Part shown: positions 54,785 through 64,000 of the stretch, one piece after another | Layout of the letters: each line of letters begins with the position of its first letter | How positions within the stretch are numbered: the first letter of the stretch is position 1 | The notes under the pieces: model-generated | The model's input: only the letters and a program-made list of their open reading frames with translations | What the model was told of the DNA's origin: nothing | Database searches by the model: none | Made by a program: the position numbers and the translations under genes | Source of the DNA: Streptosporangiaceae bacterium NEAU-GS5 | Lineage (GTDB): Bacteria; Actinomycetota; Actinomycetes; Streptosporangiales; Streptosporangiaceae | DNA: 64,000 nt | Direction of reading: 5' to 3' | NCBI GenBank assembly: GCA_017592665.1 | Contig: JAGFNW010000009.1 | Location: forward strand, 186,001-250,000

Positions 54785-54802
54785 CGTCTTGACAGCGTCT
54801 GT

Positions 54803-54835
54803 CAAGGGGCTCACCTAGTGAAGGTGGGCCCCTTG
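54803..54835 (+). terminator. terminator of infC-rpmI-rplT
   Basis: 14-base arms CAAGGGGCTCACCT (54803-54816) and AGGTGGGCCCCTTG (54822-54835) with one G-U and a 5-base loop, 18 bp after rplT. No clear T run. Confidence 0.8.
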
Positions 54836-54864
54836 CTCATGAACGGGCCCATGATGGGGGACTT

Positions 54865-55659
54865 GTGGAGCTGACCAGCATCAGGTCGCCGCGGGTGAAG
54901 GCGGCCCGGCGGCTGACCAAGCGCGCCTTCCGCGACCGCGATCGGGCGTTCCTCGCCGAGGGCCCGCAGGCCGTCCGCGAGGCCCTCGCGCTCGACGACG
55001 TGGTCCTGGAGGTGTTCGCCACGGCCGAGGCCGAGGCCCGCCACGGGGAGATCGTCGAGGCGGCCGCGCTCAAAGGCGTGCCGGTGGTCCGCGCGAGCGG
55101 CGAGGTGATGGCCGACCTGGCCCAAACCGTGACCCCGCAGGGGCTGCTGGCCGTCTGCAGGTTCGTCCACGTGCCGCTTTCCGAGGCCCTTTCGGAGACG
55201 GCCTCTCTGGTGGCGATCCTTGCCCACGTCCGCGACCCGGGCAACGCGGGCACCGTGCTCCGCACGGCCGACGCCGCAGGCGCCGACGCGGTCGTGTTCA
55301 CCGACGCCTCGGTCGATCCGTACAACGGCAAGTGCGTGCGCGCCAGCGCGGGAAGCCTGTTCCACCTGCCCGTCGTGACGGGGGTTCCGGTGGCCGGGGC
55401 CGTACGGGAACTGCGGGAGCGCGGGTTGCGCGTGCTCGCGGCCGACGGGTCGGGCACCGCCACTCTCGACGATGTCGATCTCGACGGGCCGACCGCGTGG
55501 TTGTTCGGCAACGAGGCGTGGGGGCTGCCGCCCGAGTTGCTCGCGCTGTCGGACGAGGTGGTCCGGGTCCCGATCTACGGCCGGGCGGAAAGTCTCAACC
55601 TCGCGACCGCCGCCGCGGTATGTCTTTATGCATCCGCGAGGGTGCAACACTCATCCTGA
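54865..55659 (+). CDS. TrmH/SpoU-family RNA 2'-O-methyltransferase
   Basis: A 264-residue SPOUT methyltransferase. N-terminal substrate-binding domain (FLAEGPQAVREAL), then the knotted catalytic domain with motif 1 VRDPGNAGTVLRTADAAGAD, motif 2 WLFGNEAWGLP and motif 3 VRVPIYGRAESLNLATAAAV, where Asn and Ser residues bind SAM. This type methylates rRNA (tsnR/RlmB-like) or tRNA; target cannot be told. GTG 54865 follows GGGGGA. The rplT-trmH-pheS order is typical of actinobacteria. Confidence 0.92.
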   Translation: MELTSIRSPRVKAARRLTKRAFRDRDRAFLAEGPQAVREALALDDVVLEVFATAEAEARHGEIVEAAALKGVPVVRASGEVMADLAQTVTPQGLLAVCRFVHVPLSEALSETASLVAILAHVRDPGNAGTVLRTADAAGADAVVFTDASVDPYNGKCVRASAGSLFHLPVVTGVPVAGAVRELRERGLRVLAADGSGTATLDDVDLDGPTAWLFGNEAWGLPPELLALSDEVVRVPIYGRAESLNLATAAAVCLYASARVQHSS

Positions 55660-55746
55660 GCGGATCGCGCACTGCCGGAGAACCCGGGGAACCCGCTATT
55701 GTCGGCCTTGACGAACCCTTTACAAAGGTTTTGAAAGGACGGCTCT

Positions 55747-56814
55747 GTGGGCGACGACGACACCTCCGGAGGCGCCTCGCGCGTCCTTACGAGCGTGGAC
55801 GTCGACGAACTGCCCGATGGGCTGGTGGTCACCGATCGCGATGGGGTCGTCATCGAGATCAACCGCGCGGCATCCCGCCTCACCGGGGTCACCCGCGCGG
55901 CCGCCGTCGGCAAGGCGATCACCGACGTGCTGCCCTTCCGCGACCAGGACGGCCGCGAATGGTGGAAGTGGCTCGACCCACAGGGCGGCCTCAGCATCCG
56001 CACCCGCCAGCCCGAGCGCGCGCTGCACCTGCCGGGGCGGCAGGAGCTGCTGGTCGCGGCCCGGCTGGTGCGCGAGCCCGAGCGCGGCGGCCCCGTGGCC
56101 CGCGTGGTGATCACCCTCCGCGACGCGGCCGCCAGGGCCAGACTCGAGCGCAGCCGCGCCGACCTCGTGTCCACCGTCGCACACGAGCTGCGCTCCCCGC
56201 TGACCAGCGTGAAGGGCTTCACCGCCACGCTGCTGTCCAAGTGGGACCGGTTCACCGAGGCGCAGAAGCTGGTCATGCTGGAGACCGTCAATTCCGACGC
56301 CGACCGCGTCACCCGGCTGATCACCGAGCTGCTCGACGTGTCGCGCATCGAGTCGGGCCGGGTGCAGATCCAGCGGCAGGTCGTCGACATCCCCGCCCGG
56401 GTGCGGCGGATCATCGCGGGCCGGGTCGCCGCCGGCGAGCCGGGCGAGCGCTTTGCCCTCGAGGTGCGCGGCGAGCTCCCCGAGACCTGGCTCGATCAGG
56501 ACAAGATTGATCAGATCCTGGCCAATCTGCTGGAAAACGCGGTGCGGCATGGCCAGGGCACGGTGACAATAGTCGTAGAACCCGTCCAGTGGGGAGTTGC
56601 CGTGTCCGTTCGCGATCAAGGTGAGGGCGTCGCGCCCGATCTGGTCGCGCGCGTGTTCCGCCAGTTCTGGCGCGGCAACGGGCGCCGCAGAGGCGGCGCC
56701 GGCCTCGGCCTCTTCATCGTGAAGGGCCTCGTCGAGGCGCACGGCGGCACCATCAGCGTGCAGGGCTCCGAGTTCCGATTTACCGTGCCCACCGGCGCCC
56801 CCGAGTTCGCCTGA
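55747..56814 (+). CDS. soluble PAS-domain sensor histidine kinase
   Basis: A 355-residue kinase without a membrane helix. PAS domain about 20-120 (DGLVVTDRDGVVIEINRAAS), H-box AHELRSPLTSVKGF (phospho-His), N-box LLENAVRHG, and ATP-lid RGGAGLGLFIVKGL. No response regulator gene is adjacent, so it is an orphan kinase, as seen at this location in Streptomyces. A start GTG 55747 follows GAAAGG. Stimulus unknown; proximity to pheS may be just conserved order. Confidence 0.9.
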   Translation: MGDDDTSGGASRVLTSVDVDELPDGLVVTDRDGVVIEINRAASRLTGVTRAAAVGKAITDVLPFRDQDGREWWKWLDPQGGLSIRTRQPERALHLPGRQELLVAARLVREPERGGPVARVVITLRDAAARARLERSRADLVSTVAHELRSPLTSVKGFTATLLSKWDRFTEAQKLVMLETVNSDADRVTRLITELLDVSRIESGRVQIQRQVVDIPARVRRIIAGRVAAGEPGERFALEVRGELPETWLDQDKIDQILANLLENAVRHGQGTVTIVVEPVQWGVAVSVRDQGEGVAPDLVARVFRQFWRGNGRRRGGAGLGLFIVKGLVEAHGGTISVQGSEFRFTVPTGAPEFA

Positions 56815-56840
56815 TCTCGGTCCCGGTGGGCCACCCCTGA

Positions 56841-58039
<1,199 letters not shown>

Positions 58040-58040
<1 letters not shown>

Positions 58041-60601
58041 TGAAAGTCCCGCTTTCCTGGCTGCGGGAGCATGTCGACCTCCCCGACGCCGTCACGGCGC
58101 ACGAGATCGCCGACAAGCTCACCGCCGCCGGCCTCAAACTGGAGAGCATCACGTCCTACGGCCACGAGATCAAGAACGTGGTGGCCGGGCGCGTGCTGGC
58201 GATCGAGGAGCTCGCCGGCTTCAAGAAGCCGATCAGGCACTGCCTCGTCGAGGTCGGCGAGGCCGCGCCTCGTGAGATCGTCTGCGGCGCCACCAATTTC
58301 GAGGTCGGCGCCGTGGTCCCGGTCGCGCTCCCCGGCGCCGTGCTGCCCGGCGGGTTCGAGATCGGCTCCCGCAAGACGTACGGACGGCTGTCCGACGGCA
58401 TGATCTGCTCGGAGGCCGAGCTCGGCGTGGCCGACTCCTCGCCGGGCATCCTCACGCTGCCCGCCGACACGCCCATCGGGACGGACGTCGTCGAGCTGCT
58501 GGGCCTCCGCGAGGAGGTCCTGGAGCTGGAGATCACGCCCGACTGCGGCTACGCGCTGTCGATCCGCGGCGTGGCCCGCGAGGCGGCCACCGCGTTCGGC
58601 GTGGCGTTCCGTGATCCGGCGTCGGCGGCTCTGCCGGCCGCGACCGGGCCGTCGTATCCGGCCTCGATCGCCGACCCGACCGCCTGCGACCGGTTCGTGC
58701 TGCGGTCGGTGTCCGGCTTCGACCCGTCCGCCGAGTCTCCGCTGTGGATGCGCGTACGGCTCGCGCGCGCCGGCATGCGCCCGGTCTCGCTGGCCGTCGA
58801 CGTCACCAACTACGTGATGCTGGAGCTCGGGCAGCCGCTGCACGCCTTTGATCGGACGCGGCTCCAGGGCGAGATCGTGGTCCGGCGCGCCGGCGCGGGG
58901 GAGACCCTGGAGACCCTCGACCACGTGGTCAGGACCCTCAACCCTGAAGACATCCTGATCACCGACGACTCCGGCCCCATCTCCATGGCGGGGACCATGG
59001 GCGGCCTGGCCACCGAGATCAACGACGCGTCCACCGAGATCGTCGTCGAGGCGGCGCACTTCTCGGCCACCGGCATCGCCCGCGAGTCGCGGCGGCACAA
59101 CCTGGTCAGTGAGGCGTCCAAGCGGTTCGAGCGCGGCGTCGACCGCGAGTTGCCGTTGGTCGCGTCGTGGCGCGCCGTGGAGCTGCTGGTCGAGCTGGGC
59201 AGCGGACAGTCGTCCGCCGAGGTGACGCTGGCCGACGTCGACGTGGCCCCGGTCGCGATCGCCATCCCGGCCGATCATCCCGACCGTGTGGCGGGCGTGC
59301 ACTACGGCCGGGAGACCGTGATCCGCAGGCTGGAGCAGGTCGGCTGCGTGGTCACCGACGGCGTCCTGCCGCCTCCTGCCGGTGGGGTGGGTGTGGCCGC
59401 GACGGGTGTCGTGACCAGCGCCGACCTGCGCGAGAAGCTGGCCGTCGGCGATGCCTCCCACGACGGGATGATCACGGTGACGCCGCCGTCGTGGCGGCCC
59501 GACCTCACCGACCCCAACGACCTCGCCGAGGAGGTCATCCGGCTCGAGGGCTATGCCAGCCTGCCGTCGCTGCTGCCGGCCGCGCCGGCGGGCGCCGGCT
59601 TGACCGAGGAGCAGCGGCTGCGTCGCCGCGTGGGTCGAGCGCTAGCCCTGTCCGGATATGTCGAGGTTTTGTCGTATCCGTTCATCGGGGTGCGCGACCT
59701 CGACGGCCTGCAACTCGGCGCGGAGGATCCGCGCCGGCGGGCCGCGCGCCTGGTCAACCCGCTCAGTGACGACGAGCCGCTGATGCGCACCACGCTGCTG
59801 CCCGGCCTGCTCAAGACGCTGGTGCGCAACGTGGGTCGCGGATTCGCCGACGTCTCCCTGTTCGAGACGGGCCTGGTCTACCGGCCGCGCCCGGACGCCC
59901 CTGATCGGGCGCCGGTCCTGTCGGTGGACAGGCGTCCGACGGAGGAGGAGCTGGCCGAGATCGAGGCCGCCCTGCCCGGTCAGCCGGTGCGGGTCGCCGT
60001 GGTGCTGGCCGGTGAGTTCGATCGGCCGGGCTGGTGGGGGCGCGGACGCGCCGCCGCATGGTCCGACGCGGTCGAGGCCGCTCGTGTGGTCGCCCGGGAG
60101 GCGGGGGTCGCCCTCGACGTACGGGCCGATCAGCACGAGCCGTGGCATCCGGGCCGGTGCGCCGCGCTCTACGTGGGCGAGACGCTGGTCGGGCATGCCG
60201 GTGAGCTGCACCCGCGCGTGATCGAGGCGTACGGGCTGCCGCCGCGCACGGCCGCGATGGAGCTGGAGCTGTCCAGGCTCGAGCCGTCCGGGCCGGCCGA
60301 GACGCCGCGCGTGTCCGCCTACCCGGTCGCGACCCAGGACGTGGCCTTGATCGTCCCGGCCGACACCCCGGTCGCGGCCGTCGAGGCCGCCCTTCGCGCC
60401 GGCGCGGGCGACCTGCTGGAGTCCATCCGCCTGTTCGACGTCTACACGGGCGCGCAGATCGGCGAGGGCGACAAGTCCCTGGCCTACACGATGCGCTTCC
60501 GCGCCCCCGACCGGACGCTGACCGTAGAGGAGACGACCGCGGCCCGAGACGCGGCCGTGGCCGAAGCCGCCGCCCGCCTCGCCGCCCGCCTCCGCACCTA
60601 A
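58040..60601 (+). CDS. pheT: phenylalanyl-tRNA synthetase beta subunit
   Basis: An 853-residue subunit. Order: EMAP-like tRNA-binding domain (about 40-155, [20 protein letters not shown]), B3/B4 editing domain with [15 protein letters not shown]5 domain, the catalytic-like core, and a C-terminal anticodon-binding FDX-ACB domain ([20 protein letters not shown]). Full length for the family. The ATG overlaps the pheS stop. A terminator containing a dispersed repeat follows. Confidence 0.96.
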
Positions 60602-60617
60602 TCCCCCGCCCTTCAGG

Positions 60618-60667
60618 ACCCCGCGTGATCTTGCACATCTTCCCGATGTGCGGGTCCGCGGGGTTTT
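60618..60667 (+). terminator. pheT terminator containing the dispersed repeat
   Basis: Outer arms ACCCCGCG (60618-60625) and CGCGGGGT (60657-60664), inner GCACAT (60633-60638) and ATGTGC (60646-60651), followed by TTTT (60664-60667). The 18 bases at 60618-60635 are the exact complement of 30844-30861. Confidence 0.8.
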
Positions 60668-60668
60668 G

Positions 60669-60717
60669 ATCTTGCAAGATTTCCCTTTCCGCAGGTAGAC
60701 GGCTCGGTGATCTTGCA
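60669..60717 (+). repeat. further copies of the GATCTTGCA element
   Basis: ATCTTGCAAGAT, a perfect 12-bp palindrome, is at 60669-60680, and GTGATCTTGCA recurs at 60707-60717. Both match the core of the relA and pheT terminator arms. Confidence 0.6.
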
Positions 60718-60871
60718 GTGGGCAGGAACCGGGCGGCGGGGTTGATTTTGCGTGGCCGCAGTGAATTTCGGCGGATCGATGGATTTGGCAGGTCAGAGGG
60801 CGAAAGTTTCACATGGCGGCGGCCCGGTGCGGCCCGCCGTCGCAGGTCAGGTCACATGCGCCGGGGGTGCA

Positions 60872-60898
60872 GCGGACATGACCTATCCTCATGTCCGC
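60872..60898. promoter_or_regulatory. perfect 10-bp inverted repeat upstream of the secreted peptide gene
   Basis: GCGGACATGA (60872-60881) and TCATGTCCGC (60889-60898) around CCTATCC. It lies 57 bp upstream of the start codon, in a typical operator or promoter position; a hairpin role in mRNA is possible. Confidence 0.5.
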
Positions 60899-60954
60899 CG
60901 CGCTGCGATGCTCCGCTTGAAATCGGGCACATCCCCCGAGTCGCAGGAGGATTG

Positions 60955-61173
60955 ATGCGCAAGGTTCGAGCCCTTCTCGCCGCAGGAATTCTGGTGAGCG
61001 GCTTGACGGTCGTCGCGACCGCGACGCCGGCCCAGGCCGACACGCTCCGCAATGTGTACTACGGCTACACGGACTGCAACAGCTACGGGTCGTACGGCGT
61101 TCAGAACGGTTTGTGGCTCTGGTACCACTGTGAGTATCAGTACAACTTCTACTTCCTGTGGAGCGTGCCGTAA
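60955..61173 (+). CDS. small secreted aromatic-rich peptide
   Basis: A 72-residue protein with a clear signal peptide (RKVRALLAAGILVSGLTVVA, predicted cut after AQA at about residue 28). The mature part is about 44 residues with nine Tyr, three Trp and two Phe, and exactly two Cys (mature positions 13 and 31), compatible with one disulfide. Repeated YG/SYG patterns occur. No known domain recognised; similar small secreted proteins exist in actinomycetes. ATG 60955 follows GCAGGAGG perfectly. It ends 4 bp from the convergent acylase gene. Roles could include extracellular signalling, inhibition or surface assembly; none is shown. Confidence 0.6.
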   Translation: MRKVRALLAAGILVSGLTVVATATPAQADTLRNVYYGYTDCNSYGSYGVQNGLWLWYHCEYQYNFYFLWSVP

Positions 61174-61177
61174 ACGA

Positions 61178-64000
61178 TCATCGAGGGTAGAGCTCGAGCT
61201 CGTACAGCGAGTAGCCGTATGACGTGGCACGTTTGACGCCTTGCATGCGCACGTATCGGGCGGTGACGGGAGAGAAGACCACGTTGTCCTCCCCGCCATC
61301 GCCCGTCGTCGTGTTGTAGACGGTGGTCCAGTTGACGCCGTCCGTCGATGTCCTGATCTGGTACGACGAGGCGTACGCGGTCTCCCAGCGGAGGATCGTC
61401 CGGCTGACGGACCGTGGTGAGCCGAGATCTACTTGAAGCCACTGATTGTCGCTCCACCCGCTGCCCCAGCGCGTCGTCGGATCGCCATCGATCGCCCGGC
61501 TGGCCGGCAGGCCCAGTTCAGTGCTGGAGGCCGAGGCCGTACCCGAGGTGGCGAGGTTGGCGATAGCGTCGCCGCGGTGCGCCGGGAACGAGACGACCTG
61601 CTGGTACGTCGGACGGTTCTGCCAGGAGATCAGCCCCTGGTTGATGCCCCCGAGTGGCGATTGGCGGATCGCGTCGGCGCACCACTGGTCGCCGGCCGAG
61701 CAGGCGGTGTCACCCGGATAGGTGGTGGTCGCCGGTTCCGCGAGCGCGGCCGACAGGCTGTCGAGCAGGACTGTACGGCAGGCGGACACCGTTCCGCCGC
61801 AGAACTTGGCAGGTAGAGGGCCGGAGACCGGATCGCCCAGAACGTTCCTGATGTCCTTGTCCACGTAGCCCCACCAGCCGTACTGGAACGCCGAGCCCTT
61901 GTGCGGCTGGGCCTCGTTTGCGCTGGTCGGGAGTGATGACACGTCCCCCTGCTGCTGACCGGACGGAGATTCGTTGATCTGCAGCGCGTTGATCAGATTC
62001 TGGTAGAGGGCGTCGCCGAGACCCGGACGGAACTCCGCGCGCACCAGCTTCGGCCACCACGCGTCGAAGATCCGGATCGCGTCAGCGTTCGCGTACGCCT
62101 TGCTCCCGGCCGATGTCTCGACCCGTTTCGCGCCGGCCGACACCCAGGCGGACAACTTGGCCACGGCCGACGCCTGAGCCGGATCGCCGACCGTCGCGCT
62201 GTTGATCACACGCAGGAGGTTGGGCAGCACCTTCCAGGCGCGCAGGTCGGTGGCGGCCGCCGATGCCATGATCTTGACGACGCCGGCGCGGTCGAGGGCG
62301 CCCGCCGTACGCATGGGCGCGTCCAGCAGGTCGACGCGGTGGACCGAGGAGAAGCTGAAGTTGCCGTCGGCCGCGCCGTAGTCTCTGGCCTGCTTGTTGT
62401 TCCAGCTGACGAAGTAATCCTGGTTGACGGCTTGGGGGTGGGTGGCGGGCGGGGCATAGGTGGCGGTGTTGGTGGCCGGGTCGTATCCGGACCATTCGTG
62501 GGCGGCGTCCGCCGTCATGGGCAGGTTCGGATCCGCGGTCGCCTGACGTACCGGACTGTTGCCCGACATGAAGTACGCGGAGTCCGAGGAGTTCACGTAG
62601 AACCAGTTGAAGGCGTAGCCGATGGTGGAGGCCGCGTTCTGGAAGCCGGCGGCGGTGGCCATCTCGTTCGGATCGTCGAACATCTGGAAGCCGATCGCCG
62701 AGTCCGGCTCGTGCAGGTAGGTCGAGCGCAGCGTGGTGAACGCGGTCGGCACGCCGCCGACCATCCCGCGCCAGGTGACCAGGCCGAGCTTGGTGCGTTT
62801 CATGACCAGGTCGTACGACCCGGCCGCGGTGGAGTCGGCCGTGTTCGGCTTCCAGGAATTGGTCTTCTTCAGCGTCTCCATGGGCGTGCACGCGCCGCGA
62901 TAGAGGTAGAAATCGGACTGCGTGGTCACCGCGCCGGACGGGTTGCACAAGGTCAGCGCATAGGTGTCGGTGATGTCCTGAAGGCTGGATGTGGCGCTCC
63001 ACGCGTAGTCGACGCCGCGGCCGAGCAGCACGTAGAGGTTGATGCCGGCGAACGCGGCGCCCCGTGCCCTGATCCCGGGACCGGACAGCTCTTCCAGCAT
63101 GAGCAGCTGCGGCGCGAAATAGCCGGTCTGCGGGCCGAAGACGGCGATCGGATGTCCGGTAGCCGACCGGGCGGCCGAGACCACGACCGCGTTCGACATG
63201 CCAGGATGCGCGATGTCGACCATCAGGCCGGACAACGGTCCGCTGGCCGTACCGGTCTCGTTCTGCGTGATGTCGACAGGCGCGGCGCCCGCGTCGGGGA
63301 GCACCACCCCGGTGGCGCCGGACACCGAGCCGAAGGGGAAGCTCTGCCCCGCGTGGAGGGTGAGTGTGGTCTCCGGGTCGTTCTGCCCCCGGAAGGCGGC
63401 CCACACCTGGTCGCCGACCGTGGCGCCGTAGCGTGCCCGGGCGGCGACTCTGACCAGCGCCGACTGCATCTCCGCGCCGCCTCCGCCGCCGAACAGCCCG
63501 CCGATCACCCCGGAGATCGCCACCAGGTCGGCCATCGTGAAGTGGACGGGCCCGCCCGCGTTGGTGATCGCGTCCAGGTGTCCGGTCAGGACGTACTCGC
63601 CCGGGCAGTTGCGGTTGGCCATGCAGCGGTCGATGTAGGCGTTGATCCCGGTGATGTAGTTCTGCACGTCGTCGTAGAGCTGCGCGCCGCGCGTCCCGGA
63701 GGTTCGCAGCCGGTCGATCTGCGCCTGCAGGTCGGCCTCGGTGTACGGTGCGCTGCGCCAGACGCTCTGCTCGAGCGCCCGGTTGCCGGGAGCGCCGCCC
63801 GCGAACGGCGTGAGCTCGCCCCGTCCGACGTGGCGTAGCAGGTCCATGACCCAGAGCCGATCCTGAGCTCCGGCGTACCCAGCGCCGAACATCGTGCCCG
63901 CGCGGGTGGTGCCGGTGACATGCGGCACGCCGGTCGCCTTGTCGCGGACGATCGTGACGTCCGAGCGCGGGCTGACCGTGCTTTCTACCTGACCGGCCGG
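61178..64000 (-). CDS. penicillin acylase family protein with C-terminal F5/8 type C domain, N-terminus outside window
   Basis: A Ntn-hydrolase of the penicillin G/acyl-homoserine lactone acylase superfamily; at least 940 residues are visible and the frame is open to the window edge. GAQDRLWVMDLLRHVGRGEL is the alpha-chain pattern. The expected autocatalytic nucleophile is the Ser of GMSNAVVV (codon 63194-63196), followed by SATGHPIAVFGPQTGYF. The last about 130 residues form a discoidin/F5-8C carbohydrate-binding domain (LPASRAIDGDPTTRWGSGW, LQVDLGSPRSVSR, ARYVRMQG). Expected to be secreted; the signal peptide is out of view. Substrate may be N-acyl amides such as quorum signals, lipids or antibiotics. 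Confidence 0.85.
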   Translation of the reverse strand, partial: PAGQVESTVSPRSDVTIVRDKATGVPHVTGTTRAGTMFGAGYAGAQDRLWVMDLLRHVGRGELTPFAGGAPGNRALEQSVWRSAPYTEADLQAQIDRLRTSGTRGAQLYDDVQNYITGINAYIDRCMANRNCPGEYVLTGHLDAITNAGGPVHFTMADLVAISGVIGGLFGGGGGAEMQSALVRVAARARYGATVGDQVWAAFRGQNDPETTLTLHAGQSFPFGSVSGATGVVLPDAGAAPVDITQNETGTASGPLSGLMVDIAHPGMSNAVVVSAARSATGHPIAVFGPQTGYFAPQLLMLEELSGPGIRARGAAFAGINLYVLLGRGVDYAWSATSSLQDITDTYALTLCNPSGAVTTQSDFYLYRGACTPMETLKKTNSWKPNTADSTAAGSYDLVMKRTKLGLVTWRGMVGGVPTAFTTLRSTYLHEPDSAIGFQMFDDPNEMATAAGFQNAASTIGYAFNWFYVNSSDSAYFMSGNSPVRQATADPNLPMTADAAHEWSGYDPATNTATYAPPATHPQAVNQDYFVSWNNKQARDYGAADGNFSFSSVHRVDLLDAPMRTAGALDRAGVVKIMASAAATDLRAWKVLPNLLRVINSATVGDPAQASAVAKLSAWVSAGAKRVETSAGSKAYANADAIRIFDAWWPKLVRAEFRPGLGDALYQNLINALQINESPSGQQQGDVSSLPTSANEAQPHKGSAFQYGWWGYVDKDIRNVLGDPVSGPLPAKFCGGTVSACRTVLLDSLSAALAEPATTTYPGDTACSAGDQWCADAIRQSPLGGINQGLISWQNRPTYQQVVSFPAHRGDAIANLATSGTASASSTELGLPASRAIDGDPTTRWGSGWSDNQWLQVDLGSPRSVSRTILRWETAYASSYQIRTSTDGVNWTTVYNTTTGDGGEDNVVFSPVTARYVRMQGVKRATSYGYSLYELELYPR

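Larger units (their letters stand above)
60602..60954. other. 353-bp intergenic region with terminator, repeats and inverted repeat
   Basis: No convincing gene. It holds the pheT terminator (60618-60667), three to four copies of GATCTTGCA, a 10-bp inverted repeat (60872-60898) and a ribosome site GGAGG before the next gene. The middle, about 60720-60870, shows nothing I can name. Confidence 0.6.

Noticed and set aside
60752-60955. 67-codon frame ahead of the secreted peptide
   Set aside because: It covers the inverted repeat and ribosome site, and has no homology that I recognise.

Overview
The window is high-GC actinobacterial chromosome. Gene order closely follows the conserved blocks of Mycobacterium and Streptomyces: thrS / HIT phosphorylase / pgsA / patA / pimA; pdxS, pdxT, yebC, ruvCAB, yajC, secD, secF, apt, relA; ppiB / MBL hydrolase / hisS / aspS; rarA, alaS, ruvX, mltG, aroE; infC-rpmI-rplT; trmH-type methylase, pheS-pheT. 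GTG/TTG starts, GTGA/ATGA overlaps and several Shine-Dalgarno-less starts directly behind a TAnnnT box fit this. My inference from gene content is a filamentous actinomycete (Streptosporangiaceae-like), but no rRNA gene is present to prove it.

Layout. 1-1930: end of a surface-glycan type cluster (sulfotransferase tail, GT4 glycosyltransferase, degenerate GH25-like protein). 1998-5150: thrS, a convergent Gls24/Asp23 gene and an Ap4A-phosphorylase-like HIT gene. 5118-12011: a minus-strand block (LuxR regulator, phosphatase-like polytopic membrane protein, GHL10 glycosidase, EF-G2) that separates the HIT gene from pgsA. 12194-15355: overlapping phosphatidylinositol / PIM genes (pgsA, patA, pimA) plus a LemA-like membrane protein. 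15464-20719: DUF3048 lipoprotein, then the PLP-synthase genes pdxS and pdxT separated by a MarR regulator and an MFS exporter, then yebC. 20785-30778: Eis-like acetyltransferase, ruvC-ruvA-ruvB, yajC-secD-secF, apt and relA. 30870-41874: DUF349 protein, two cyclophilins, MBL hydrolase, hisS, aspS, a large SF2 helicase and a ferritin-like protein. 41992-51963: DUF2231, rarA, a coiled-coil protein, DUF948 gene, alaS, ruvX, two mltG genes, aroE. 51944-55659: membrane protein/PadR pair, infC-rpmI-rplT, rRNA methylase. 55747-64000: orphan sensor kinase, pheS-pheT, a 353-bp intergenic region with terminator and repeats, a tiny aromatic-rich secreted peptide, and a penicillin-acylase-type enzyme running off the end.

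Most of the window is core housekeeping (four aminoacyl-tRNA synthetase loci, Holliday-junction processing, Sec export, stringent response, PLP and PI-lipid synthesis, peptidoglycan chain termination). I do not see a defence island, prophage, CRISPR array, biosynthetic cluster, insertion sequence, tRNA or rRNA. The items most worth a second look are: the ATC start codon and hairpin leader of infC; the MarR promoter whose 17-bp spacer is exactly a palindrome; the 24-bp tandem repeat array encoding an extra tail on RuvX; the 44-residue secreted aromatic peptide behind a perfect 10-bp inverted repeat; an 18-bp sequence shared in inverted orientation by the relA and pheT terminators; a DECH helicase carrying a C-terminal hydrophobic segment; and several degenerate enzymes (GH25-like, EF-G2).
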